From Heterobilharzia americana (lineage: Eukaryota > Platyhelminthes > Trematoda > Strigeidida > Schistosomatidae): 64,000 bases of DNA. The stretch spans positions 90,978,708 through 91,042,707 of the forward strand of contig OX104127.1 of the NCBI GenBank assembly GCA_944470555.2, in the 5' to 3' direction. The notes under the pieces were generated by a model. The model ran no database searches and was not told where the DNA came from. It worked only from the letters and a program-made list of their open reading frames with translations. A program made the translations under genes and the position numbers. This document shows, in pieces, positions 48,101 through 50,769 of the stretch (within the stretch, counting starts at the first letter, position 1; every line of letters starts with the position of its first letter).

Positions 48101-48871
48101 TATGTATACAATGGAATGATAGCCGATACGACAGTATCTGTTTTATCAGGTCGATAGTTATCTCGCTTTAATCCGAAGCATATCAGGTAGTAACAAGAGA
48201 TGACAGATGAAAAGCTTTCGTAGTGCATTCTAATGTAAGAGTCTGAATAAACCAAAACACTTCAAGTTTTCTTGATTAGTTAACCACATTTTGTTGATGA
48301 CAGTCATTATTGTGCAAAACAGATGGACATTATACTGAAGACGGATGAAGATATTTGGTTTACTAGCAGTCAGTATTAAATATAAAAGGTCACTTACTGT
48401 TTCCAAATTAAAATTGATCCTAATAATTCAGTTTTATTTTCATTTTAGATGAATATTACACTGCCGAAAAACGATACTATTTCACCTATCATTAATTTGA
48501 ATAAAGAATTTTCAAAACCACTTGTTTATCCTGAACGTGGAAATCAAAACTTTTGTCTTGATTCTTTGGTTAGTTGGAATAGAGTGAATTTATTCGATAA
48601 CAATAAAAAACAACAAAATAATCAAGAGGAAATTCATAGCAGTCAAACAAATCAGTGTCTAACCACATGGGGAAATACATGCTTTTCAAATAATCCCTGC
48701 GCATTCAGCAGTGTTATGAATAACTATACAATTTCAAATCCCACTACTTCTGTTACTAACAATTATGCCATCACTAATGATATTTCTTTGTTTGATTTAA
48801 ATAACAGGGAGAAAACACCACAAGAATTAAATCTTTGGTGTAAACATTATGACAAAAACTTCAGATTGTGA
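105..48871 (+). CDS. YTHDC2: YTHDC2/Bgcn-like DEAH-family RNA helicase, 3' 14 exons (5' end lies outside the window)
   Basis: Fourteen exons are visible: 105-198, 2986-3076, 6730-6810, 9942-10024, 13675-13780, 17265-17384, 26041-26206, 29153-29259, 29314-29411, 33076-33271, 37732-38179 (or 38116), 44773-45419, 46562-47113 and 48449-48871. All introns are GT-AG, codon phases match at every junction, and the frame stays open to TGA at 48869-48871. The protein follows the YTHDC2 order: motif IV region (AVLVFLPSYEEI), motif V (LSSNISESCMT), motif VI (QRQTRIGR), HA2 (ELTELGYHICDMP, VLKCLDPILT), OB-like region (GDIRDLNSNSENWAVVKAA) and LRQKWHALFLRRL. Mammalian YTHDC2 is a meiotic m6A-reader helicase; Drosophila Bgcn is its YTH-less relative. 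Here too no YTH domain follows, and motifs V and VI depart from consensus. The family assignment is firm, but which branch it belongs to and whether it is catalytic are inference. Introns are packed with retroelements. Confidence 0.9.
880..1790 (+). mobile_element. Penelope-like element relic, 5' terminal repeat and N-terminal RT region
   Basis: The beginning (885-960) is a degraded copy of the PLE terminal repeat seen at 10555-10640 (aagctttcatc ... gagctgtgac). At 1420-1659 a frame reads LIDKDNLTKWIEYLLTCEN, then PIQKVAIEIINTRNKLCKEG, resembling the PLE pre-RT block DKxxY...LLxDxxTY...DPTxK...L...GKI. A PRFYGLPKIHK-like trace (PRCFHNVQGTHE) follows. Stops and shifts mark it as dead. Confidence 0.55.
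2635..2865 (+). repeat. tRNA-derived SINE, family B, degraded
   Basis: Same layout as the copies at 51530-51770 and 55197-55445: a leader with acagaagtggga, a tRNA-like segment (aatggttgaatggttaac, with a B-box-like tttgatccctg), then the body gtcgtgggtgcac ... gagttctgtaccaggatgaa. Many substitutions. Confidence 0.55.
2986..3076 (+). CDS. YTHDC2: YTHDC2-like exon b: RecA2 core
   Basis: Acceptor ttcag and donor gtaagt. One base completes the split Arg codon; 30 codons follow, including LLLVLHSRMLVADLKTIYD, which aligns with the YTHDC2 VFMLHSNM segment, and end at VRKL just before motif V. Length 91 bp, ending in phase 0. Confidence 0.85.
4195..4465 (-). repeat. Sm-alpha-type SINE, minus orientation
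   Basis: Contains the recurrent tail ctctgttgttttattggac ... gttcgacctctattgaa, the body ggaatccagggtgcat ... ggatgtagctgcac, and a tRNA-like B box read on the minus strand (ggttcgagtcc type, at about 4410-4420). It belongs to the same family as 19380-19690, 33937-34200 and 34325-34550. Confidence 0.7.
4328..4373 (-). ncRNA. Hammerhead ribozyme motif in an Sm-alpha SINE, cleavage site altered
   Basis: On the minus strand the core CTGACGA is followed by a perfect stem II (GTCCC-AAAT-GGGAC) and GAAA, and flanks ATCCAG/CTGGAT can form stem I. The residue before the cleavage nucleotide is C instead of U, so this copy is predicted weak or inactive. That Sm-alpha repeats encode hammerheads is established knowledge; activity here is inference. 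Confidence 0.6.
6560..6665 (+). repeat. tRNA-derived SINE, family D, relic
   Basis: The block ggttcaaatccggctacggttcaaattttcatttcacctttaat (at about 6612-6655) matches the 3' parts of the copies at 56690-56940 (minus) and 57130-57260 (plus). The B box ggttcaaatcc is intact. Just upstream is a short GAGCCT tandem at about 6498-6513. Confidence 0.5.
6730..6810 (+). CDS. YTHDC2: YTHDC2-like exon c: helicase motif V
   Basis: Acceptor tttag and donor gtacgt; 27 codons in phase 0. It encodes LSSNISESCMT followed by DDVTYVIDCG. The family form of motif V is S/A-T-N-I-A-E-T-S-I-T. Here the T, A, T, S and I positions are S, S, S, C and M. The exon sits in the frame demanded by its neighbours, so the divergence is not an assembly frameshift. 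Confidence 0.88.
6811..9941 (+). other. YTHDC2-like intron: nearly empty
   Basis: Only a family-B SINE relic near 9200-9310 is recognisable. The rest is AT-rich with no coding signal; a 62-codon minus frame at 7297-7485 shows no known motif. Confidence 0.6.
9200..9310 (-). repeat. tRNA-derived SINE, family B, relic
   Basis: Matches, on the minus strand, the 3' part of family B: atggactaacatcagttgg, aacattggtaacct, gtcctagtataggact. The tRNA-like head is missing. Confidence 0.5.
9942..10024 (+). CDS. YTHDC2: YTHDC2-like exon d: linker leading into motif VI
   Basis: Acceptor ttcag and donor gtaaaa; 83 bp ending with AG of a split Arg codon. It reads EQYLDWAGTTSLRNHW, then ITKSNAIQRQT. It ends in the first part of motif VI: the usual QRxGRAGR becomes QRQT-R across this junction. 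The spacing from VIDCG to motif VI equals that of mammalian YTHDC2 as I recall it. Confidence 0.85.
10520..10860. repeat. PLE terminal repeat, left arm
   Basis: Inverted partner of 11690-12030; both share agctttcatcgtctttctag, gatttagtggcttgctctgacg / gatctagtggcttgctctgacg and tgggtctatgtctatac. Related solo fragments lie at 885-960, 30500-30790, 39345-39500 and 50770-50895. Confidence 0.75.
10565..10606 (-). ncRNA. Hammerhead-like motif in the PLE left terminal repeat
   Basis: On the minus strand TTGATGA is followed by a hairpin (TCGTC TAGAAA GACGA) and GAAA. The first core base is T instead of C, so activity is doubtful. Hammerheads in PLE terminal repeats are known from the literature. 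Confidence 0.4.
10858..11385 (+). pseudogene. PLE reverse transcriptase fragment
   Basis: Open frame of 175 codons. From about residue 8 it shows RIADDTFVIIKIDHIEN (RT catalytic box, normally YVDDTF; here ADDT with both Asp present), NQLPFLDVLVSRKNTGKLET, and YRKPAHTDQILI. The order and spacing match the palm end and thumb of Penelope RTs. The GIY-YIG part continues in another frame (11270-11506), so the unit is frameshifted. Confidence 0.7.
11690..12030. repeat. PLE terminal repeat, right arm
   Basis: Reverse-complement partner of 10520-10860, with a few substitutions and small indels in the part compared. Confidence 0.75.
11944..11985 (+). ncRNA. Hammerhead-like motif in the PLE right terminal repeat
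   Basis: Identical core to the left arm (TTGATGA, TCGTC/GACGA hairpin, GAAA), with the same first-base change. The defect was therefore present before the two arms separated, or was copied between them. Confidence 0.4.
12370..13260 (-). mobile_element. Penelope-like element relic, minus strand (RT end and GIY-YIG endonuclease)
   Basis: Minus frames read VHLATKFTLEEDVFLTRKSD, then IFRKNIWTGQYIYSRSFTP and QYKRNLVT (PLE RT thumb, near 13009-13191). At about 12560-12665 they read TCSCGASHIGCTQRLYPRAR, then EHMPSWLGKGMTRSINNAIL, the endonuclease region (CSCGA-YIG-T-R-L--R-REH). Stops and frameshifts show it is dead. It faces the neighbouring PLE at 10480-12035. Confidence 0.7.
13400..13560 (+). 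repeat. Sm-alpha-type SINE, degraded
   Basis: The tRNA-like head (cctaatggataacactctgacgtttgaagtg) and tail (gttccactgctagccaccatctat) are recognisable. The hammerhead core between them is destroyed. Confidence 0.6.
13675..13780 (+). CDS. YTHDC2: YTHDC2-like exon e: end of motif VI and start of HA2
   Basis: Acceptor acag and donor gtaagt; one base plus 35 codons. It reads IGRNMKGICFHMYSRLRF, matching the family's AGRCRPGICFRLFSRLRF, then continues to RGHAVE. Motif VI is completed as QRQTRIGR, with G to T and A to I at two normally invariant positions. Confidence 0.88.
13781..17264 (+). other. YTHDC2-like intron: no recognised content
   Basis: I see no known element in these 3.5 kb. Short frames on both strands at 15087-15408 overlap each other and show no family motif. 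Confidence 0.5.
17265..17384 (+). CDS. YTHDC2: YTHDC2-like exon f: HA2 winged-helix segment
   Basis: Acceptor ctcag and donor gtaaat; exactly 40 codons, phase 0 at both ends. It includes EACIQARLLAPPNISIDNVL, then SLPKPPLPESSRSAIQAL, which match the family's LHTKLLAP and the KAPEPPP segment. Confidence 0.87.
18200..19025 (-). mobile_element. RTE-clade non-LTR retrotransposon, internally deleted copy
   Basis: 18200-18710 corresponds to the 3' end of the element at 22115-25334 (TTA repeats, then gggttcctagtgaagcatag, then the C-terminal domain region). 18715-19025 corresponds to its 5' region (gcttcaaacattgttcggac, then ctatgcccaatctcccctct and ggaccggctattaacta). Nearly all the endonuclease and RT coding region between them is missing. 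Flanks tcactgtcaaaatct and tcactactgaaatgct could be a decayed target duplication. Confidence 0.75.
19325..19346. repeat. (TA)n microsatellite
   Basis: About eleven TA units in the intron, 35 bp upstream of SINE sequence. Confidence 0.9.
19380..19690 (-). repeat. Sm-alpha-type SINE with an inverted second body copy
   Basis: Minus-orientation SINE (tail cattgttcgacccctatgg at about 19424, body ggaatccaggacacaaattt ... ggatgtacctgcacct) immediately followed, from about 19602, by a plus-orientation copy of the same body (aggtgcaggcacatccag, then cgacgagtcccaaatggga). The two make a hairpin around a ~20-base spacer. Confidence 0.75.
19522..19567 (-). ncRNA. Hammerhead ribozyme motif with intact core (Sm-alpha SINE)
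   Basis: Minus strand: stem I flanks ATCCAG and CTGGAT are complementary; core CTGACGA; stem II GTCC-CAAATA-GGAC; GAAA; a short stem III; and GTC at the cleavage position. All invariant hammerhead positions that I can place are present. Confidence 0.7.
21660..21860 (+). repeat. Sm-alpha-type SINE, plus orientation
   Basis: tRNA-like head with A box (ggtggcgtagtggataacg), then the body ggtgggaacaacatcactca, gtacatccagctgat, and the end gcatcctggattctactgct. The B box has decayed. The hammerhead core reads CTGATAT instead of CTGATGA, so it is broken. 21500-21660 upstream is related flanking repeat sequence, including a minus-strand tRNA-like fragment. Confidence 0.75.
22103..22114. repeat. Target-site duplication of the RTE copy, 3' side
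   Basis: agttacgcatta, identical to 25335-25346; together they bound the RTE insertion. Confidence 0.85.
22134..22745 (-). CDS. RTE C-terminal domain ORF
   Basis: 203 codons continuing the RT ORF in another frame. It has KEVTSFTYLGSTVS, RIGKARQAFISLKPVW, VKSVLLYGSETWRVTK, WIGHALRRP and KRRVGRPRVTWRR, the typical RTE/non-LTR thumb and C-terminal region. It stops six codons before the AAT repeat tail begins. Function of this domain is not known in detail. Confidence 0.88.
   Translation of the reverse strand: MKEVTSFTYLGSTVSTTGGTDEDVKVRIGKARQAFISLKPVWRSSALSMWNKIRIFNTNVKSVLLYGSETWRVTKGISNKLQTFINNCLRSLLKIRWPEKISNKELWERTNQEPITQQICRKKWRWIGHALRRPTEDITRQALEWNPHGKRRVGRPRVTWRRSCEEEMRGCGLSWNQIQKISENRGHWRRATEALCSTRNPGD
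22742..23875 (-). CDS. RTE reverse transcriptase domain ORF
   Basis: 377 codons; the first Met is internal to the original ORF. RT motifs in order: GKAAGPDGIPPEAL, NWRGITLLSTPSKILSRII, LYLNFIDFEKAFDSVDREV (motif A Asp), GVKQGCLLSPMIF (motif B) and LEDLDFADDLCLMSHKL (motif C as FADD, both Asp present). It terminates shortly after a triplet-repeat stretch that encodes a His/Asn run. The true frame there reads TPITVNGRNLKEV, so a slip in the CAC/AAC repeat (about 22765-22800) broke the ORF. Confidence 0.9.
   Translation of the reverse strand: MYQITRLLSGKRPTQMKPIKDEEGNLITKEEKQRKRWADHFKKLLNRPPPALRPEIPPAAAELQVNINPPTKMEVLNAIKLLKCGKAAGPDGIPPEALRTDAETTADMLTPLLQKVWREEKVPDDWKKGYLVKLPKKGDLSACKNWRGITLLSTPSKILSRIILERLKDALDSKLRPEQAGFRKYKSCADQIATLRIIIEQSVEWQSALYLNFIDFEKAFDSVDREVIWKLLQYYGVPQTFIRLIQQLYEDATCQVIHNGKLSDAFEVKTGVKQGCLLSPMIFLIVVDWIMQQTVGSEKRGIHWTTEKNLEDLDFADDLCLMSHKLEDLQAKTNKLTEEAAKTGLQVNIEKTEVMKIPHHHHHNNNNKLQSPSTGET
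23881..25269 (-). CDS. RTE endonuclease domain ORF (frameshifted from the RT)
   Basis: 462 codons. From about residue 62 an APE-type endonuclease runs: VGTWNVRTMF (catalytic Asn), GICESRWNGSG (Glu), IMMSSRASKAL, QCYAPTN, ILMGDMNAKLG (Asp-x-Asn), NQIDFISISRKW and VGSDHYLVQG (Asp-His). The catalytic residues all look intact. The C-terminal part is basic and leads toward the RT. It ends at a TGA made by a frameshift at about 23876-23885; the RT continues in another frame with RDLTTLYQIT. It nicks target DNA for target-primed reverse transcription. Confidence 0.9.
   Translation of the reverse strand: MGIGLATLPRKTNLTAKETSKHKQNIKNENKLIPRWNRRGEMTPVGESLREANWPMCLLSMKAKVNVGTWNVRTMFEPSKAAQIAKEMRRYNIEVLGICESRWNGSGLSKLSTGESIIYSGHPDANHEHTEGVAIMMSSRASKALMQWEPISSRIMTARFNSKGRKVTIIQCYAPTNNAEQEKKEEFYRQLQSTLDKTSVGDIKILMGDMNAKLGGDNTGRELTMGREALGEMNENGELFAEFCAFNDLVIGGSVFRHKDIHKATWTSPDGHTKNQIDFISISRKWRRSLLNTRSRRGADVGSDHYLVQGTFQIKLKAFKEAGDRPQFKYNTRKLKDETTKEIFKAAIKTKWETSRDIPEETCVEEHWKSLKAMWKETCTTVLGRKKKEDKEWISTDTWKLIEERRMVKQKINQCKDAQRQEELSTMYKTLDKEVKKSARKDKRHFYENWQVKQNRLQVRET
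25335..25346. repeat. Target-site duplication of the RTE copy, 5' side
   Basis: agttacgcatta, identical to 22103-22114. Confidence 0.85.
26041..26206 (+). CDS. YTHDC2: YTHDC2-like exon g: HA2 ratchet helices
   Basis: Acceptor ttag and donor gtgagt; 55 codons plus one base. It contains ELTELGYHICDMP and VVLKCLDPILTISCILAY, the most strongly conserved stretch of the whole gene relative to vertebrate YTHDC2 (TELGYHLADLP, VVLKCLDPILTIACTLAY). Confidence 0.92.
26207..29152 (+). other. YTHDC2-like intron: one SINE
   Basis: Only an Sm-alpha SINE relic at about 28880-29060 is recognisable. 26207-28870 is AT-rich with no frame over 60 codons and nothing I can name. Confidence 0.6.
28880..29060 (-). 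repeat. Sm-alpha-type SINE, minus, degraded
   Basis: ggaatccaggtcgtgtg ... ggatgccccttcactccag with a damaged tRNA-like part. On the minus strand the hammerhead core CTGATGA and stem II are kept, but the GAAA strand has lost its G. Confidence 0.65.
29153..29259 (+). CDS. YTHDC2: YTHDC2-like exon h
   Basis: Acceptor ttcag and donor gtaggc; two bases plus 35 codons. It includes RRKFSSDSYSDHMVLLRAFQ, matching the family's FSDHMALLRAFQ. It is followed by a very short 54-bp intron. Confidence 0.9.
29260..29313 (+). other. YTHDC2-like 54-bp intron
   Basis: gtaggc ... catag, splitting codons in phase 0 between exons h and i. The smallest intron seen in this gene. Confidence 0.85.
29314..29411 (+). 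CDS. YTHDC2: YTHDC2-like exon i
   Basis: Acceptor catag. It encodes FWQKARSEGWEKNFCQK, matching the family's AWQKARSDGWE-FCEKN. Only the donor gtttat at 29412 gives the phase exon j needs; the better-looking gtaggt four bases upstream would run into a stop codon in exon j. Confidence 0.88.
29680..29915 (+). repeat. Two Sm-alpha SINE fragments fused head to head
   Basis: 29690-29735 is the minus-orientation body end (ggaacccaggatgcgcattt, then catcctatttgggactcgtc). It runs directly into a plus-orientation copy (gactcggtggtgtagtggat, then ggtgggaacaacatcactca, ending ggatcccactgctagtcat). The junction lies in the shared gactcg. Confidence 0.7.
29835..29879 (+). ncRNA. Hammerhead ribozyme motif, core kept (Sm-alpha SINE)
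   Basis: ATCCAG / CTGGAT stem I, core CTGATGA, a shortened stem II (CCT-TAAAT-AGG with a mismatched base pair next to the core), GAAA, and ATA at the cleavage position. Core intact, stem II weakened. Confidence 0.55.
30500..30790 (+). repeat. PLE terminal-repeat relic
   Basis: Degraded match to 10555-10825: tctacccagacaacggcatc, then ctacctgacctttgtcc and aggtctatgtctatgca. No coding part is attached. Confidence 0.5.
30890..32370 (+). mobile_element. APE-type non-LTR retrotransposon relic, RT and C-terminal region
   Basis: Plus frames with many breaks read VKYANNSAVRWF (RT LEYADDI box, both Asp lost), GNLGIFGKYFSLPKCKSLLQ (family form FGMRFAPSKCKLLLQDW), GLFGFCQFATF (family form AFANLRHLW) and HHSLRHMDRVWWYHHVSNIE (family form DHRCLR ... 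RVSNAEVR). Same family as 60050-61640. Long dead. Confidence 0.55.
33076..33271 (+). CDS. YTHDC2: YTHDC2-like exon j: start of the OB-like region
   Basis: Acceptor ttcag and donor gtaagt; one base plus 65 codons. It encodes TQLLGQLRASGFVKARGSGD, then LNSNSENWAVVKAA and GMYGNLARLDRRN. These match family blocks TQLLGQLRASGFV, NSENWAVVKAALVAGMYPN and DREN almost residue for residue. Confidence 0.93.
33937..34320. repeat. Sm-alpha SINE with inverted tails (foldback)
   Basis: Left arm 33937-34041 and right arm 34208-34315 are near-perfect inverted copies of the SINE tail (tattcgacctctattagggt on the left, atagaggtcgaacaatttg on the right). Between them is the minus-orientation SINE body. Confidence 0.75.
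34078..34124 (-). ncRNA. Hammerhead ribozyme motif, core intact (Sm-alpha SINE)
   Basis: Minus strand: CTGACGA, stem II GTCC-CCAGTA-GGAC, GAAA, a short stem III (CG-AG-CG) and GTC cleavage site. Stem I is weakened (ATCCAG against CCGTAT). Catalytic core complete. Confidence 0.6.
34325..34550 (+). repeat. Sm-alpha-type SINE, plus orientation
   Basis: tRNA-like head (tccgtaacatagtggataac, with a B-box-like tattcgagtct), body cactggggtgcgggtacgtc, end gcatcctggattccactgtt. Three core bases of the hammerhead are deleted (CTGAGTCC), so it cannot cleave. Confidence 0.75.
34855..34975 (-). repeat. tRNA-derived SINE, family C, relic
   Basis: Minus-strand resemblance to the copy at 39545-39710 (ttggttggaagtaataggcc; compare ttggttggaggcagttggc). 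Confidence 0.4.
34990..35235 (+). repeat. tRNA-derived SINE, family C, relic
   Basis: gagatactgatagatcactgg followed by gaggttgtagataccctctt, resembling the family-C head and body at 50960-51100. Faces the minus copy just upstream. Confidence 0.35.
35430..36200 (-). mobile_element. Penelope-like element relic, minus strand (N-terminal and central RT)
   Basis: Minus frames read DRKVYIDKVLTVPSDINDFL (family form DKxxYxxKVxxxLxDxxTY), AFRTLKNDEKISKDVYHRIR, then MPLRPSMNMSGPPYHLITKW, LAELLELARK, and NMFEFIDHLKDVNVLGKLMI (family form LRPI-S--GSPYH-IAKWLA-LL and DVTSLFTNVP). Stops are frequent. Confidence 0.65.
37290..37430 (+). repeat. tRNA-derived SINE, family C, relic
   Basis: caggaggtcagttggtgccg, then accgcagcactagttgaca and gagacatcagttaccttgag; matches the start of the copy at 50940-51080. 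Confidence 0.5.
37732..38179 (+). CDS. YTHDC2: YTHDC2-like exon k: OB-like region, alternative donor sites
   Basis: Acceptor cag at 37729-37731. It starts VMLHPNSV (family VRFHPASV), then PCDWLVFDDLL and IIRCASIVSPITVALMAGP. Between them is an insertion of about 50 Ser/Asn-rich residues not present in mammalian YTHDC2. Two donors keep the frame: gtaagt at 38117 (exon end 38116) and gtaact at 38180 (exon end 38179). The longer form adds NETTADRLGLHIYS, which resembles the family's DKTTANLAALKLDE, so I favour it although its donor is weaker. Confidence 0.8.
38497..38515. repeat. (AAT)n microsatellite
   Basis: About six AAT units followed by agtcgctttattccaaac. Could be the tail of an unrecognised non-LTR element. 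Confidence 0.7.
39345..39500. repeat. PLE terminal-repeat fragment
   Basis: tcttgattgtattgtgttct, ctgagctgtgttatataatcgtgg; matches the end of the PLE terminal repeats at 10520-10560 and 50785-50840. Confidence 0.5.
39545..39870. repeat. Two family-C tRNA-derived SINEs, head to head
   Basis: Minus copy 39545-39710 (tgtcccgtctgggacttgaa, then cacccaatgttgttgtcagc) and plus copy 39710-39870 (aatagctcagtggtaaagtc, then tcagacgggacattagttcc). The plus copy has a good A box (tagctcagtggta) and a weak B box. Confidence 0.7.
42380..43720 (-). mobile_element. APE-type non-LTR retrotransposon relic, endonuclease region
   Basis: Minus frames from 43640 downward: LCPFIISAYIPTDYSWDDAS (family form LFVVSAYAPTDCSSDDAK), GDCLLQLCPENYLFLLCTDF (family form ERLLALCADHNLFLVNTTF), then TSKQWWT-VDYIAISHLWRG (family form SQQSWTQIDHIAISYRWRG) and a decayed LDSDH box. 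A further 72-codon open frame runs 42393-42611. Dead copy; same family as 63390-63850. Confidence 0.6.
44060..44440. repeat. Sm-alpha SINE fragments in opposite orientations
   Basis: Minus body 44180-44250 (gcgtttcgttctatttggaa, ctcgtcggctggatatgcc) and plus tRNA-like head and tail 44290-44415 (actcggttgcgtagtggata ... tgaattccactgctagccac). The plus copy has lost its hammerhead. The minus hammerhead core is CCGACGA, one base off. Confidence 0.65.
44773..45419 (+). CDS. YTHDC2: YTHDC2-like exon l: acidic/Gln-rich insertion plus conserved LRQKWH block
   Basis: Acceptor ctag and donor gtaaga; two bases plus 215 codons. The first ~160 residues are low-complexity (Gln, Asn, Ser, Asp and Glu rich), an insertion relative to vertebrate YTHDC2. 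The end, LQFILDADESQMVIGLRQKW followed by HALFLRRLKNPGKLFSQQDE, matches the family block LRQKWHSLFLRRM-PSKPWSQVDE. The methionine at 44787 is internal, not a start. Confidence 0.88.
45420..46561 (+). other. YTHDC2-like intron: no recognised content
   Basis: 1.1 kb, AT-rich; I see no repeat family or coding motif. Confidence 0.55.
46562..47113 (+). CDS. YTHDC2: YTHDC2-like exon m: conserved RPRPM block and variable tail
   Basis: Acceptor ttag and donor gtgagt; 184 codons, phase 0. It begins AVLNCLTSVLMAEEQALGLR followed by QPAGVGARPRPM, matching the family's VLSTEEQSAGLQQPSGIGQRPRPM. The remainder is Asn/Thr/Ser-rich with no recognisable domain. In mammalian YTHDC2 the linker to the YTH domain begins here. 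Confidence 0.88.
47114..48448 (+). other. YTHDC2-like intron: one degraded SINE
   Basis: Holds a decayed Sm-alpha fragment at 47355-47525; nothing recognised in 47530-48448. Confidence 0.55.
47355..47525 (-). repeat. Sm-alpha-type SINE, degraded
   Basis: cggaatccaggatggaagtt ... cattccagtaagggatt, followed by a decayed minus tRNA-like part. Hammerhead destroyed. Confidence 0.5.
48449..48871 (+). CDS. YTHDC2: YTHDC2-like terminal exon n: low-complexity C-terminus, no YTH domain
   Basis: Acceptor tttag; 140 codons and TGA. The protein is Asn/Gln/Ser-rich (for example NNKKQQNNQEE) and ends HYDKNFRL. I see no aromatic-cage YTH signature in it or in the following 7.7 kb. This exon could be one of several alternative last exons, but no alternative is visible in the window. 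Confidence 0.8.
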   Translation: MNITLPKNDTISPIINLNKEFSKPLVYPERGNQNFCLDSLVSWNRVNLFDNNKKQQNNQEEIHSSQTNQCLTTWGNTCFSNNPCAFSSVMNNYTISNPTTSVTNNYAITNDISLFDLNNREKTPQELNLWCKHYDKNFRL

Positions 48872-48930
48872 AATTATGGTATACACAACTAAGTAGTGGT
48901 ACAACAATATAAAATGGTTACTTATTTTTG

Positions 48931-49355
48931 AACAATACAAAAATGAAGACATTTGCAGAATAGAATGAACTCATTTTATTTCATCGCCTTTCATCAGAAA
49001 CAAACAGCCTACAGTTAAAATAGAATAATTAGTAGTAATAACAACATAACATACTTTAAACACGCAGAAATAAATGCAGGATTAACAATATGGTAGAGTA
49101 AGTCAAGGAAACACACGAATAATAGTTACATATCTTAGTCGAAATCAATGACTATTTATATCTGATGAGATAGGAAATTCTTGAGCTGTGGAATGCGGGG
49201 GATGGGACACAACAGAAGATAATCAGCGTAAAAGAAGGGACTATTTAAGAGCTAATAGGTTACGTAGTTACATGAAAAACTTGAAAATTGTCAAGTGATT
49301 AATATTCAGTAAGTAATTAATGAAGAGATAATGCAATCAAAAGAAAAGGGAAGAC

Positions 49356-49414
<59 letters not shown>

Positions 49415-49843
49415 TATAGTCTTCCCTTTTCTTTTGATTGCATTATCTCTTCATTAATTACTTACTGAATATTAATCACTTGACAATTTTCAAGTTTTTC
49501 ATGTAACTACGTAACCTATTAGCTCTTAAATAGTCCCTTCTTTTACGCTGATTATCTTCTGTTGTGTCCCATCCCCCGCATTCCACAGCTCAAGAATTTC
49601 CTATCTCATCAGATATAAATAGTCATTGATTTCGACTAAGATATGTAACTATTATTCGTGTGTTTCCTTGACTTACTCTACCATATTGTTAATCCTGCAT
49701 TTATTTCTGCGTGTTTAAAGTATGTTATGTTGTTATTACTACTAATTATTCTATTTTAACTGTAGGCTGTTTGTTTCTGATGAAAGGCGATGAAATAAAA
49801 TGAGTTCATTCTATTCTGCAAATGTCTTCATTTTTGTATTGTT
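48931..49843. repeat. Perfect 429-bp inverted repeat around a (TA)n core
   Basis: Left arm 48931-49359 and right arm 49415-49843 are exact reverse complements wherever checked, with equal length and therefore no net indel. The loop is 49360-49414, almost entirely TA repeats. It begins 60 bp after the helicase stop codon, so it probably lies in its 3' UTR or directly behind it. An AATAAA at 49069-49074 lies in the left arm. A transcript would fold into a long dsRNA hairpin. It could also be a foldback assembly artefact. Confidence 0.9.
49360..49411. repeat. (TA)n microsatellite at the palindrome centre
   Basis: About 23 TA units, with a TG near the left edge. Confidence 0.9.
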
Positions 49844-50769
49844 TAAATTTGTCAAGGAAAATAAATGTATGACACTTATTTATGAATTGAGTTTGATTAT
49901 GAATAGTTTGTTTGATGTTTCTTTGTTCCTGGTTTAACTTGTTACATAAACCATTATAATTGCTTAATGTAATTATTAAAATGATATAGAATTCATTCAT
50001 ATTCTCATTAATCATTTGGTTGAAGTTCAATCTTCATTTCTCAATAAGACGAACAATTAAACTAGAGCGACTATAGTATAAGATGCATTGGTATGTGTGG
50101 TTCTATTTATTTCATATCACAGTCATAGACGACTGTTATCATTAAATTGATGATACTGAGAATACACGTAATTATAATAAATGACTGGCATCGGATTTAG
50201 AATGCTCTTATTCCGTTTTTGCTAGAGGACTGAACATAAAATAGTATTTTTACTTATTCCCAACTTTCTACCGATAACTATATACTAAACAATTTGATAA
50301 AGCATTCGATTGGGTCGTACTCCAGTGAGTAACTACCAACATCTCTTGATAAATAAACTGAGTACTAAACTAGTTACCAAGATTTTATGTCAATGTTTTT
50401 TATTAAATTTTTGGATAAATGAAAAAATTGAAAAGGGTAGGACTGTGATATAATAGTCTGTCTAGTGATTCACAATCGGTTATTAAATTTACAAATTAAA
50501 GAAAGAACAGATGAGTTTACAACAATATAAATTAACGCTAAATTTAATATAAATGAAAACGAAGTCTCAGAAACAAATTTTTCAACATGATCAATTTAAA
50601 AATGACTCATAAATTGCGCGATTCACTTTTTGTTCATAGTTGAGTAGTTTTGCTACTACCCAACAAGGTTTCCGTGGGAAACCGCCCCTCAAAGATCACA
50701 ACGGTTGTTCTCTAATCAAAAAGTATCATGAACTGATGAAATATACTAATGAAGTTGAAATAATGGAGA

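Noticed and set aside
48449..48871. Separate small gene starting at ATG 48449
   Set aside because: An acceptor tttag lies immediately before it and the phase matches exon m; no promoter or independent evidence.
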